64,000 bases of DNA from Sequoia sempervirens (taxonomy: Eukaryota; Streptophyta; Pinopsida; Cupressales; Cupressaceae): contig VDFB02373365.1 of assembly GCA_007258455.2 (NCBI GenBank), positions 225,274,194 to 225,338,193 on the forward strand, in the 5' to 3' direction. The notes under the pieces were generated by a model. That model had not been told where the DNA came from and did not search any database. It saw nothing but the letters and a program-made list of their open reading frames with translations. Shown in pieces: positions 50,736 through 61,534 of this stretch. Made by a program: the position numbers and the translations under genes. The number at the start of each line of letters is the position of its first letter. Positions within the stretch are counted from its first letter, which is position 1.

Positions 50736-51499
50736 ATTCACACATAGAAATCACACACTTCAGTTCACCATGACTTCAAATGATAAAAAAATCGCTCATA
50801 TATATCCGTAACCAAGAATAGCATCATCAACATGTTGGCTTCAATAAAATATAAAATGTGTACAAAATGTCAGCATAAAACATAAATAATTTACATTGTG
50901 AATCAACCAATGTTGGCCATAACATAGTAAGGACCCAAAATAACATCCTCAAACATGAAACATATTGAATAATTATTCCTTGAAGATCCACAACACGCTA
51001 CAATCACCCTGTTGTCCATGAACATGACAAACATGAACAAACAAGAGAAAACCACCAATTGCGAGCACAACGATCAATGCAGACGTACAACATAAATAGA
51101 GCATGATCTAGAAACATCCACAAGCATCATGAATCACTAAAAAAGGATTTGTAACAACTCAAATTTCTAGAATCACATCATCTTCTTTCAGAAACACCAA
51201 CTAGAACAATTGAACAACTGTTAGAACACTGATACTCATAACTCGATCAAATATTCATGCAAACCTCTTATAATTAACGTCGATAAACAAGATATGTACT
51301 CGAGAAAAAATCCTTTGATCCATAAAATCTTATCTACAATATATTGAGCTAGCCAACATACTAAACTTCATTACATCATAGACAACCTGCAACTTATTTT
51401 GTTACAATTTTCTTAATATCCTCGACATATATAGCCTCTAAGACATTAATGATAATAGTGTTGACATCAATGACAACCACATATCATAAATATTCAACA

Positions 51500-51511
51500 A
51501 TCTCCCCCTTT
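51500..51511 (-). promoter_or_regulatory. Polypurine tract of O
   Basis: On the minus strand it reads AAAGGGGGAGAT directly before the 3' LTR of O. It is the same sequence as the C1 tract, confirming that O runs on the minus strand. Confidence 0.7.
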
Positions 51512-51827
51512 AGCATTGATGGCAAGACATGATGTGAAAAACACCATCAACCCAACTTTCTCTTAGCACTTTCTCCACCTTAGATTTTGACTCTTTTCCC
51601 TAGATAATTCATAGTTTTTCATAGGAATCTTCTCCCCCTTTGACATCAATGACAAAGATAATGTGTATCTTTCTCCACTCAAGCTTTGAAACACATTTAT
51701 GAAAATCTGACTACTCCCCCTAAGTAGTAGCCACCACAACATCAATCTAGATTAAGATACGACTATGAAATACACAGACTGATGCAATTCAATGCACCTT
51801 AATTCTAATTAGGAGGGGTAATCACCC

Positions 51828-52450
51828 CTAGATTCCCTCTAAGATTCTCAAAAGTATCCTTAGGAAAAGGCTTAGTAAAGATATTTGCAATTTTTCCTTA
51901 GTGGGAAAACACTCCAATCTGACTTTCTTTTCACTCACCTTCTCTCTCAAAAAGTGAAACTTGATAGATATATGCTTGGTCTTTGAATGCAACACTATAT
52001 TCTTAGAAATGTTAATTGCACTTGAATTATCATAGAATACAACAATAGGTTCATCATACACAACTCTAATATCTTTCAACATCTGCTTCATACACAATAC
52101 TTGAGTACAATTGCTAGTAGTAGAAATGTATTATGCCTCCCTGTAGTAGATAAAGAAATGGCGTTTTGCTTCTTACTTAACTATGAAATCAACTTCTTTC
52201 CTAAGAAAATTGGACTACCACTAGTACTCTTTTTGTCATCCACATCTCCTTCCCAATAAGCATCAGTAAAAGCACTCGAAGTAAAGTCATCTTCTTTAGG
52301 ATACCATAGGCCAAAATCAACTATCCCCTTCAAGTATCTGAAAATCCTCTTCACAGCTGTCACATGAGATTCCTTAGGATCAGCTTGAAATATTGCAACA
52401 ATGCATACAAAATTCATGATATCAAGTCTAGTTTGAGTCAAATAAAGCAA
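51828..52450 (-). pseudogene. O RNase H, broken
   Basis: The first piece has FRYLKGIVDFGLWYPKEDD and AFTDAYWEGDVDDKKSTSG. The second has VFYDNSSAINISKNIVLHSK and KTKHISIKFHFLREKVSEKK, then a frame change just before the FTKPL end. Between them stops replace the AEYIA segment. Sequence and order match the C1 RNase H closely, as expected for the same family. Confidence 0.8.
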
Positions 52451-53300
52451 TCAACTCATGGATGTGTATCTAGTCTGATTTTCTTTAGGAGAATCATCAT
52501 CTTGTGTCAACTTACATCTGGTTACCATAGGTGTACCACCTAGCTTTGAATATTCCATACCAAACTTCTTTAACAATTATTTCACATACTTGGACTGAGA
52601 TATAAAGATCCTTTTGTCTAGCTAAGTAGTTTGCAATCCCAAAAATAATTTAATTTCTCCAATCACAGACATCTCAAACTCACTCTACATCTCATCAAAA
52701 AACTTCATGCACAAACTATCATCTCCAAAAATGATATCATCAACAAAGAATTCAATAATAAAATATCTAACATGATCAATCTTGAAATACAGATTACTAT
52801 CAGCAGTACCTTTGTTAAATCCAAGCTTCAACAAATACTTATCCAATCTAGCATACCATGCTCTTGGGGCTTGCTTAAGTCCATACAATTATTTCTTCAA
52901 CTGACAAATGATATCGCCCTAATCAATCAATTGAAATCCATCAGGTTGCTCAATATAAAATTCTTCCTCCAATTCACCATTTAGAAATGTTGACTTGACA
53001 TCCATCTAATAAACCTTGAAGTTTTCATAAGAAGCATAAGAAATAAATAGTTTCATAGCTTCAATGCTAGCAACAAGGGAAAAGGTTTCTTCAAAGTCAA
53101 TTCCTTCCATCTGTGAATATCCTTTATACACTAGTCTTGCTTTGTTTCTAACAACTTCACCTTGCTCATTCAGTTTGTTCCGAAAGACCCATTTAGTTCC
53201 AATTACATTTTTTCCATTAGGTCTAGGAACAAGAATCCATGTATCATTCTTCTCAATTTGTTGTGGTTCTTCTTTCATTGCTTCCATTCAATGTTAATCT
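52451..53300 (-). pseudogene. O reverse transcriptase, broken
   Basis: [60 protein letters not shown], then after stops MYGLKQAPRAWYARLDKYLL and the catalytic FFVDDIIFG near 52735-52765. The VDD aspartates are intact. Several single stops (near 53010, 52915, 52890 and 52685) break the frame. Confidence 0.8.
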
Positions 53301-53335
53301 TTGCATGCTTCATTGACACTATTAGGCTCAATCTT

Positions 53336-54510
53336 TTATATCAAACAATATTCTTCTACAATTCTTCTTCTAGTTTGAACACCTTTGTTCTTATCACCTA
53401 TAATTTGATTTTCTGAATGATTCAGTCTTACATACCCTGGAGTCTTAGGATGTTCTTGAACTTCAGGCTTCTGTGATCTCACTTCTACACCTTTACTAGT
53501 TCCTTCCTCTGGAATGATTTGCACTTGATTTTTAGTCTGAACTAAACTAACAGTATGATCATCTAAATCATATCCATAGGTTTTGTATGGTCTAACTATG
53601 TCTTCATCAACCTTGATATTAGCACTTTCAATTGCTTTCCTCAATCTCTTATTGAAGCACAGATAGGCTTTACTTTTAGTAGAATAACCAAGAAAGATAC
53701 CTTCATCACTTATAGCATCAAAATTTCCTATATCCTCATCTCTTTTGATATAGAATTTACTCCCAAAGATTTTGAAGTATGTAATAGTAGGCTTATGGCT
53801 AAACCATAGCTCATATGGGGTCTTACCAGTATCACCTTTGATATGTACCTGATTGAGAGTGTAAACAACAGTACTCACAACTTCTCTCTAGTAGATATGA
53901 GGAACATTTCCTTCCAACATCATAGTCCTAGTATCATCTTGAACTGTCTTCTTTCTTTCCACAACTCCATTTTGCTAAGGGGTCCACAGGGCAGATAACT
54001 ATCTCTTTATCACATGCTCTTCACAAAAAGAATTAAACTCACCCAAAATAAATTCACCGCCTCTATATGATCTCAAACATTTAATCTTTAGACTTGTCTT
54101 TGTCTCAACCCTAGCCTAAAAAATCTTGAATTTCTCTAGAGCTTTAGATTTTTCCCTTAAGAAAGAAACCCACATCAATCTAGAATAATCATCAATGAGT
54201 AACATGAAATACCCATCTCCTTGTAAAATTATGACTCTAAAAGGACCACACAAGTCAGTATGCACAAGCTCCAACACTTCATTTGAACAATGTTGTTTTC
54301 TCTGAAATTAAACTCTAGTTTGCTTCTGTAACTGACATTCTTTGCATATGGTATTAGTAGGCTTTATCAACTTAGGAAGATCTCTCACAGCCTTAGTAGA
54401 ACTTATCTTGATAATATTGTCAAATTTTACATGACACAATCTGTTATGCCACAACCAACTTCATCAACTTGAGCAATTAGACAACTTTTACTAGCAGCAC
54501 TCAGGTGAAA
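53336..54510 (-). pseudogene. O integrase, broken
   Basis: On the minus strand the finger region around VDEVGCGITDCVM is frameshifted. The core has HTDLCGPF (first Asp), LLIDDYSRLMWVSFL, LRSYRGGEF (second Asp changed to Tyr) and QNGVVERKKT (Glu kept). The C-terminal piece runs from MSTVVYTLNQVHIKG through GIFLGYSTKSKAYLCFNKR to an open 180-codon end. C3 is inserted just upstream, between the pre-integrase segment and the finger. Confidence 0.8.
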
Positions 54511-54515
54511 GATAT

Positions 54516-54833
54516 TGTTAGGGTTAGAAAGGAAGATATCTAACAATTAAATGCAGATTTAATTAATAAACAGAGAAACTAAAACACACATAGAATAAAT
54601 TATAACACAAAGAATTTAACGTGGTTCACCCAATCCAGGCTACATCCACCAAACTGCAGCCATCTAATGATTTTATTATCTAGTACAAAAAACCTATTAC
54701 AATCTTGCGAATAATCATGTTTTTAATCATACTATAACCCCCATTCGAACCCCTTTTTAACAAGCTTAGAAGCTTCTAGATTAGGGTTCCACACGAACAC
54801 AATCTCCCACTTGGAGTCTAATCCTCGACGACA
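54516..54833 (-). repeat. 3' LTR of C3
   Basis: The left end TGTTAGGGTTAGAAAGG matches the right LTR (TGTTCGAGTTAGAAAG). The shared body includes GTGGTTCACCCAATCC and AGCTTCTAGATTAGGGTTC. The right end is placed near CGACGACA by alignment; an alternative end is CACACGAACACA at 54801. It lacks the ~215 bp G+C-rich piece found in the other LTR. Confidence 0.65.
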
Positions 54834-54899
54834 CTACTGCACTTATAGCTACCACTAGAAATAAGTACCTTGGACCATGCTGCTCTGTTATACTTGAAT

Positions 54900-55260
54900 T
54901 CAACCTTGAAGGCAAACCGAAGCTGAAGAGGAGCTCAACTTCTCCCTTATCACCGCCTTCGTAAACATATCTGCTAGATTGACATCTGTATGTATCTTGT
55001 CCAGCTTCACCTGTCCATCCTCCAACACTGACCGAATGAAATGATATCTCAACGATATGTGTTTTGTTTTAGAATGCAAGGAAGAATTCTTTGCAAGATG
55101 TATAACACTCTGGCTATCTATAAACAAGTAATTTTCAGCCTGTTGTTTTCCCAACTAGTCCATGAAAATTTGCAGTTGTATCATCTCCTTTTTTTCCTCT
55201 GTTGCAGCAACATACTCTACCTCTGTGGTGGATAAAGCAACCACCTTTTGCAATTAAGAG
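54900..55260 (-). pseudogene. C3 RNase H, C-terminal part
   Basis: LFIDSQSVIHLAKNSSLHSK, KTKHISLRYHFIRSVLEDGQ and NLADMFTKAV give the copia RNase H end. The AEYVA-type segment is seen upstream near 55200-55220, where a TAG follows IFMD. It continues to the RT leftwards in coordinates with several stops between 55260 and 55584. Confidence 0.75.
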
Positions 55261-55583
55261 ATCCAACTCACTATTGTCCCAACAACTATAAATACATAAC
55301 CTATGGTACTCCGCCTAGTATCTATATCCCCTTCCAAATCTGAGTCAACATAGCCTTTTCAATCAGTATTAGAGCCCCCAAAACACAAACATTTATTGGA
55401 TGTACCTCTCAAATACCTAAGAATCTATTTTACCACATTTCAATGCTCAACTCTAGGATGACTCAAATACTTACTAACAACTCCTACGATATGTGCAATA
55501 TCCGGTCTCGTGCATACCATGGCATACATTAAACTGCCTACAGCTGAAGCATATGGTACCTTGGACATTTTTTCTTCCTCTTC

Positions 55584-56350
55584 TTATGTCTTTGGACACA
55601 TATCATTATTCAATTTAACATGACTAGGCAAAGGTGCACCGAAAGATTTTGCATTCTCCATATGAAATATTTGCAACACCTTTTCAACATAATTAGCCTG
55701 AGATAAAAGAAATTTTCTATTTTTCCTATCTTTGCAAATTTTCATGCCAAGGATTTTTTTTGCTGCCCTCAAATCCTTCATAGCAAAAGATTTTACTAAC
55801 CATTGTTTTAGCTCACTTATGTGATCCATGTTAGACCCTGCTACAAGCATGTCATCAAAATATGAACACAAAATAATGTAGCTATTATTATCCAACCTCT
55901 TAAAATAAACACAATGGTCATAATTACACCTGTTGTAGCCTTGCTCATTCGTAAAACTATCAAATTTCAAGTACCATTGCCGAGGTGCTTGCTTCAGGCC
56001 ATATAAACTTTTATTCAATCTGTACACTAGTTTCTCCTTACCGTTGACCTCAAATCCTTGTGGTTGTTCCATATATATTTCCTCTTCCAAATCACCATGG
56101 AGAAATGTTGTTTTAACATCAAGATGTTCTTAGTGCAAATCTTTAGCAGCCACAATACTTAAAACAATACGAATAGAAGTCATTTTAACAACTGGAGAAA
56201 AAATCTCATCAAAATCAATACCCTTTTTCTGTGTAAATCCCTTTACAACTAATCTGGCTTTAAATCTCTTCTTACCTCCATCCTCCTCTTTCAACCTATA
56301 AAACCATTCTCCCACTGAACCTTGGTATCCACCTACATAGCTTCATCATA
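55584..56350 (-). pseudogene. C3 reverse transcriptase, broken
   Basis: The open start has RFKARLVVKGFTQKKGIDFD and EIFSPVVKMTSIRIVLSIVA. After a TAA, EEEIYMEQPQGFEVNGKEKL, SLYGLKQAPRQWYLKFDSF and the catalytic CSYFDDMLVAG follow (usually YVDDML; both Asp kept). SFAMKDLRAAKKILGM and the thumb follow. Apart from a few stops it is well preserved. M3 lies immediately upstream. Confidence 0.85.
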
Positions 56351-56354
56351 ATAT

Positions 56355-57147
56355 GGGTATGTGCAGGATCATGATGGGCCAAAAATTGGCAATATGATGG
56401 GTATGTGGCTGATGACTTTTTTTTAACCCAAAATTGATGAAACGAAAAGGGTTTTCAAATGAGATTCTTAGCTTTCCACCAATATAAATTATGATTTACT
56501 TTGAATTTAATAAGTAATTATTATTTATTTTCTATTCAAATTATGACTAAAGTCCTGATTGATAGGCTGATTGAAAAACATATATAACTTTCAAATGGTA
56601 TCACATTTTTTGAATCCAAAACATGCATCACATTCTATGTTTCGAATAATCTAGGATTAAAAAAATAAAAAATGAATTTCATGAATTTTTGACCAAGCTA
56701 AGGTGATCAGACATATGAGTTTTTTATACTTTCTAAAATTTGTAATATTAAATTAATAAGTAATTATTTACTTGGGGAAAAATTACAAAAAAATATGCAT
56801 CACATCCAGACATGAGTCCTCTACTTATATCTAAAATCTTATAAAAAATATTATCATTTTATTGTGGTTAGGGTGGTCAAACAGACACCTACTTCTTATT
56901 TTTTCCTGAAATTTAAGTACTACTACATTGAAATTTCAAATTTTCACCAAATGGATTTTTTTTCTTTTTAAACAAACCTAGTAGTTTAGAAACTACATTT
57001 AATTTGCTAGAGATTCTATTCTTTCATGTTTTCAAAATAATATAGATAACTTATTCAAATTTTTACGTCAAGTTGCTTAACTCTGATTTTTCTGAATTTT
57101 TTGCCACTTAAGGTCCTATTTTTTCCATGATGATCCTGCACATACCC
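56355..57147 (-). mobile_element. M3: copy of the M transposon, 793 bp
   Basis: It begins GGGTATGTGCAGGATCATGA and ends GATCCTGCACATACCC, with 22 of the first 23 bases inverted-repeated. It is flanked by ATAT on both sides (56351-56354 and 57148-57151), which rules out a 3-bp duplication for this copy. Same orientation as M2, reverse of M1. It contains no transposase. Confidence 0.88.
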
Positions 57148-57151
57148 ATAT

Positions 57152-58180
57152 TCTGGTTCACCAACACCAGTTAACAAAATAGTATACAAAGAGGGAGAGT
57201 ATCTTTCTAGAGGTCTACTTATCCTTGAAGATCATCTAATAGAAGTTTGTGGTATTTGTTGTTGTTGTTGTTGCCCAGCATGAGGAACCACTGAAACATC
57301 ATTGTTTGGAATATCATCCAACATTGCATAATCACTTTCTTTCTTCTCATGTTGTAGCAACAGATCTTTGTACAACACTTTCTCATTGAATATGACATCC
57401 CTACTTCTCACAATTTTCTGATTTTCAAAATCCCAAAGCCTATAACCAAATTCATCAATTCCATATCCAACAAATATACATTTCTTTGATTTTGCATCAA
57501 GTTTGGTTCCATTTTTAGAATTTACATGTGCAAATGCTTCACAACCTAAGGTTTTGAGAAAAAAATAATTCACCTTCTTACTTTTCCATGCTTCCTCTAG
57601 AATACCACAACCCAAAGGATTAAAGGGACCTCTATTAATTAAATAAACAACAATGTTTACAGTTTTTTCCCACATTTTTAAAGGCAACCCAACATGAAAT
57701 CTCATAGCTTGTGCACACTCAATTATTGTTCTATTCATGCGCTCAACCACTCCATTTTCTTGTGGAGTCCTTGGAACCATTTTCTGCCAACGAATACCAT
57801 TAGAGGAACAATATACTTCAAACTCTTTGTTGCAATACTCACCACCATTATTAGATCTAATACATTTTAGCTTTTTACCCGTCTCATTCTCAACCAAGCT
57901 TCTTCATTTTTTAAAAGTTTTAAATACATCAGAGTTTTTCCTAAGGAAATAAATTCATACCTTCATAGTTTCATCATCAATGAATGCAACATAATACTAA
58001 GATTCAGCAAGAGAAGATACCTGAGCTGGTCCCCATACATCCATGTGCACAAGCTCTAATTTCTCATCTTTCTTTTGCTTCCCATCCTTGAGAAAACTTA
58101 CTCTCTTTTATTTTTCATACACACAAATTTCACATAAATCCATATTAACACATTTTTAGACCTGGTAAAACATTATTTGA
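57152..58180 (-). pseudogene. C3 integrase, broken
   Basis: HMDVWGP (first Asp) appears upstream near 58050 and YYVAFIDDETMKVWIYFL follows. The long open piece begins MVENETGKKLKCIRSNNGGE, where the second Asp is Asn, and continues PRTPQENGVVERMNRTI (Glu kept). LKTLGCEAFAHV and SKKCIFVGYGIDEFGYRLWD follow. A CAA/CAG-type run near 57253-57278 encodes poly-glutamine close to the end. Loss of the second Asp would abolish strand transfer. Confidence 0.82.
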
Positions 58181-58750
58181 ATGAAGTACTTTCATACCAT
58201 TTGCACTCATATGCCCAAGTTTATTATGCCACAGTGTTGATTCAGAGTCCACAGCAACTGTATGATCTTCTACCTCCTGAACTCCAACAACTGTTCCTGA
58301 ACATTGACCTTTTTTCGTAACAATTAAAGTAGAAGGAACAGTATGACCTGTACAAAGATATAAGGTGCCTACTTTCACACCTTTTGCTACCACTAAGGCA
58401 CCCTTTGTGACCTTCCAATTTTTATCACTAATGTAAAAACGCAACCTTCATCATCTAGTTTCCTTGCTGAAATTAAATTTATGCTTAACTTTGGAACATG
58501 CCTTACCTCATGTAGTAGCCAATGATTCTCATTCTACAACTTAATCTTGATTCTCCCCTTTCCAACAATTTGATAAGGTTCGTTATCTCTTAAATAAACC
58601 AGCCCAAAATCTCCTTGGACATAATCAAGAAAATAACTTCTATGGGGTGTAGCATGAAATAAAGCCCCTGAATCTAACACCCAAGAATCATCAGCATTAT
58701 AAAGGGAAAGAATCAAAGCATCCTCATCAAATTTATTACTTAGCACATTT
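58145..58750 (-). pseudogene. C3 protease and GAG-pre-integrase region
   Basis: SWVLDSGALFHATPHRSYF carries the active-site DSG intact. Then NEPYQIVGKGRIKIKL, a stop and frame change, and TLWHNKLGHMSANGMKVLHS, the pre-integrase zinc-binding segment. The order matches copia. The first half ends at a stop near 58534. Confidence 0.75.
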
Positions 58751-59478
58751 TCCTCTTTACTTCCTTCCTTTTTGTCTCCTTTATTTTTCTGAGACCAGTA
58801 ATCTTTCTTTAAATGACTTGGCTTACCACAGTACCAACAATCCCTCTTGTCTCTAGATTGGGACGTTTTGTCCTTAGATTTTCTTCATGACTTCCCATGA
58901 TTTCTAAAATTTTTTCCTCTCTCCTTTGTTCTACCCCTGCTTTCTACATTCAAAACACTACCTGATGTGGATGTTTCACCTGAGTTTTTCCTATGAATTT
59001 CCTCACTCAAAATAACACCAACAACATCATCAAATTTCAATATATTTGAACTAGAAACAAAATTGCTAATAGCCATTACCAAGCTATTCCAGCTTTCAGG
59101 CAAAGAACATAGAATCAAAAGAGCCATAACTTCTTCATCAAATTTTACTTTTACAGAAGTTAATTGACTGGTGACCATATTAAACTCATTTAAATGATCA
59201 GTAACTAACCCACCTTCTACCATTTTCATATTAAATAAATGCTTCATAAGAAATACCTTATTTGAAGCGGAAGGATTTTCATATAACTTCACAAGGGTTT
59301 CCATCAACTCTTGAGTTGTCATCTCCCAGTCCTCATCAGACATTGCTATGGTTTTCTTTGTTTTTCCTTCCAATGGATGCCATAAATCCTTCTGATAAAG
59401 TTAGTCATGCATCTGCATCTTCCATAACTGATAGTTCTGCCCATTAAACATCTCAACCTTCTTACCCTTGTCTGTCAT
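58751..59478 (-). pseudogene. gag: C3 gag (UBN2 type) with zinc knuckle
   Basis: The start MTDKGKKVEMFNGQNYQLWK is followed by a TAA after QMHD, then a long open piece from [20 protein letters not shown] with [20 protein letters not shown] and [20 protein letters not shown], the classical plant copia gag. A knuckle of type C-x2-C-x4-H near 58840 reads CWYCGKPSHLKKDYW, with the last Cys as Tyr. One stop precedes the knuckle. Confidence 0.82.
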
Positions 59479-59532
59479 TACTCCTACTCAACCGTGAGAC
59501 CTTCCTATAGATGATAATCGAAACACAACCAA

Positions 59533-59543
59533 CTCTAATACCA
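59533..59543 (-). promoter_or_regulatory. Primer-binding site of C3
   Basis: The minus strand reads TGGTATTAGAG next to the right LTR; one base differs from the initiator-Met tRNA complement TGGTATCAGAG. It fixes the right LTR as the 5' LTR and the element as minus strand. Confidence 0.75.
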
Positions 59544-59545
59544 CT

Positions 59546-60080
59546 TGTTCGAGTTAGAAAGAAATATATCTAACAATTAAATGCAGATTTAATTAATAAA
59601 CATAGAAACTAAAAGACACATAGAATATATTATAACACAGAGAATTTAATGTGGTTCACCCAATCCGGGCTACATCCACCAAACCATAGCCATGAAATGA
59701 TTTTATTATCCAATGCAAAAAACCTATTAAAATATTTTGAATAATCATGTTGTTCATCATACCGTAACCCCCATTTGAACCCCTTTTTAACAAGCTTAGA
59801 AGCTTCCAGATTAGGGTTCTACACGATTGGGTTTTTTTTCTTTTTCATTGATTTTTCCTTTTTTCGGTGATGACGCAAAAAAGTAGGAAGAAAATTTTTC
59901 TTAGGTGCTCCCGCCCCTAAACCCTCACTTTTTAGGGGTTTTCCCCCTGAACCCCCACCCGGGGCTCGGCCCAGCTTTGGACCTCGACAAGGATACATGC
60001 CAGGGTGTATAGTATAGCATGATTAGTTGCCACATACCAATAATCTCCCACTTGGAGACTGATTAGGCTCAACACCAACA
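59546..60080 (-). repeat. 5' LTR of C3, with a G+C-rich extra segment
   Basis: It matches the left LTR from TGTTCGAGTTAG to GGGTTCTACACGA, then carries a ~215 bp segment absent on the left, then matches again from ATCTCCCACTTGGAG. The ends TGTTCGAG...CCAACA fit an LTR, followed by two extra bases before GATAT. Confidence 0.6.
59827..60041. other. Extra segment in one C3 LTR
   Basis: It begins TTGGGTTTTTTTT and ends CACATACCAAT, a short complementary border (ATTGG/CCAAT including the preceding A). The centre has CCTAAACCCTCACTTTTTAG and CCCCACCCGGGGCTCGGCCC, much richer in G+C than its surroundings. It is either an insertion in this LTR or sequence deleted from the other; I do not recognise the element. 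Confidence 0.5.
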
Positions 60081-60087
60081 TAGATAT

Positions 60088-61479
60088 TACCTTTTTTTTC
60101 GTACCAGATGAAATCACATTTCTGGAACTCCCCAATATTCTACACTTTCCATCCTTGAATTGAAGATTGTATCCCTTGTCAACCATGTGTCCAACACTTA
60201 AAAGATTATGCTTCAAACCTTCCACATATAGGACATCATTAGTATTATTCTTACCATCAAGAGAAATGGATCCTCTACCCCAAATTACACTAGTTTTGTC
60301 ATCACCAAATCTTACAACACCACCTTAATACTTTTCAAAGCTCACAAATTTACTTGTATCACCTATAATGTGATGAGATCATCCACTATCAATCACCCAT
60401 TCATCCTTTTCTTCAACTCTTGCAACAAGAGCTTTCTCCACATTCATGCAACTAGCAAATTCAGTAAGTACTGGATAATTTTCCTTCATAGCAATAAATA
60501 CCCATTCATCTTCACTTCCATTCCATTAATTAGATTCCTCATATGTCACACCTTCATCAGTAGCATAATAACACTTGCTTTGGAATCTAGGCTTGTTAGG
60601 TCTTGGCTTAGGAACTCTTTCTGGACATCTTGAGGAAAAATGACCTATCTTATTGCAGGAAAAGAATTTAAGAATAAATTTACCTTTATACTTACCTTCT
60701 CCTTTGGGTACTCTCCTGACAAGAAGTGCTTCAGGCTCATCTAGATTTCTCTCTTCTTCTTCAGTCTCTCTCATTTCCTACTCATACTTGGACAAGTTTC
60801 TAGAAAAAATTTCTACTGGATCATATCTATACTTATCTTTTCTAGAGGTAGTATCTTTCAATGCACATTTTATCTTAGGAAGAGAATCACCAAACTCGCT
60901 TAACCTAAAAGTAGTAAGCTTACCAATCAACATGTCTCTTGTTACATTTTTCATAGTTGGGATCTCCTCAATAGTAGCAAATTTGTGTTTGTATGTATTA
61001 GGAAAGGATCTGAGGACTTTAGCAACAATCTCTGATTCTTCCAGTGTTCCACCAGCACATCTGATATTACACACAAGTTCATTCACTCTCTGCATAAAAG
61101 AATTGATGTTCTCATCTTCACCCATTTTCAATGTTTCATATTTCATTTTCAGATTTTACAGCTTAGCAATCTTCACATGTGCATCGCCTTCATTAAAAGT
61201 TTCCAAATTTTTCCAGATCTAATAACCAGTCTTCAGCTCCATTACACTTGTCATTTTAGAATTAGTCATGGCACTCAACAATGCTTGCTTATCCCTAATA
61301 TTGTACTTGGCCTCTTTAAGCTCACCTACAATAGGACCATTATATGGAATGATATATCTATTCTTTGTAATGTTCTAGTAAGGTTCACCAATGCATCTTA
61401 GATGACACTCCATTTGAGTCTTCCACTGAGAATAATTTTTTGCATCAAATCTTGGACTATCCTTCTTATATGTCACCAT
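60088..61479 (-). pseudogene. gag: O gag, zinc knuckle and protease start, broken
   Basis: The start MVTYKKDSPRFDAKNYSQWK is followed by the UBN2-type gag: MKMGEDENINSFMQRVNELV-like segment, GGTLEESEIVAKVLRSFPNT and TRDMLIGKLTTFRLSEFGDS. The knuckle is FFSCNKIGHFSSRC, the first Cys replaced by Phe. Protease: DEWVIDSG, then TGA where Cys is usual, then SHHIIG. It ends in EGLKHNLLSVGHMVDKGYNL and the GTKKK coding site where C3 is inserted. It is collinear with C1 gag throughout. Confidence 0.8.
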
Positions 61480-61520
61480 CTTGGATCACCTCAAGCTATT
61501 AAAATTCTTCAAATGAGCTT

Positions 61521-61532
61521 GCTCTGATACCA
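61521..61532 (-). promoter_or_regulatory. Primer-binding site of O
   Basis: The minus strand reads TGGTATCAGAGC, a perfect complement to the 3' end of initiator methionine tRNA, two bases from the LTR end. It shows that O is read leftwards. Confidence 0.85.
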
Positions 61533-61534
61533 AT

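Larger units (their letters stand above)
27905..51499 (-). repeat. 3' LTR of O, in three pieces
   Basis: The pieces are about 27905-28338, 29139-29176 and 50741-51499, separated by M1 and C1. They align collinearly with the intact right LTR (61535-62761): CACAAGGGAAAA..., GGAAACCAT-like, TTCTTCACACTTT, TTCACACATAG and ATCGCTCATATATATC all recur in order. The right end is CAACA, followed by the polypurine tract read on the minus strand. About 1.2 kb without insertions. Confidence 0.75.
54516..60082 (-). mobile_element. Copia element C3, minus strand, inserted in O
   Basis: It is flanked by GATAT (54511-54515 and 60083-60087), lies inside the GTKKxNIFHL-coding region of O, and has short LTRs, a minus-strand primer site TGGTATTAGAG (59533-59543), gag, protease, integrase, RT and RNase H. 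It is a different copia lineage from O and C1, with small LTRs and distinct gag and protease. Two bases (TA) lie between the right LTR end and the duplication, which is unexplained. M3 sits between integrase and RT. All domains contain stops. Confidence 0.85.
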
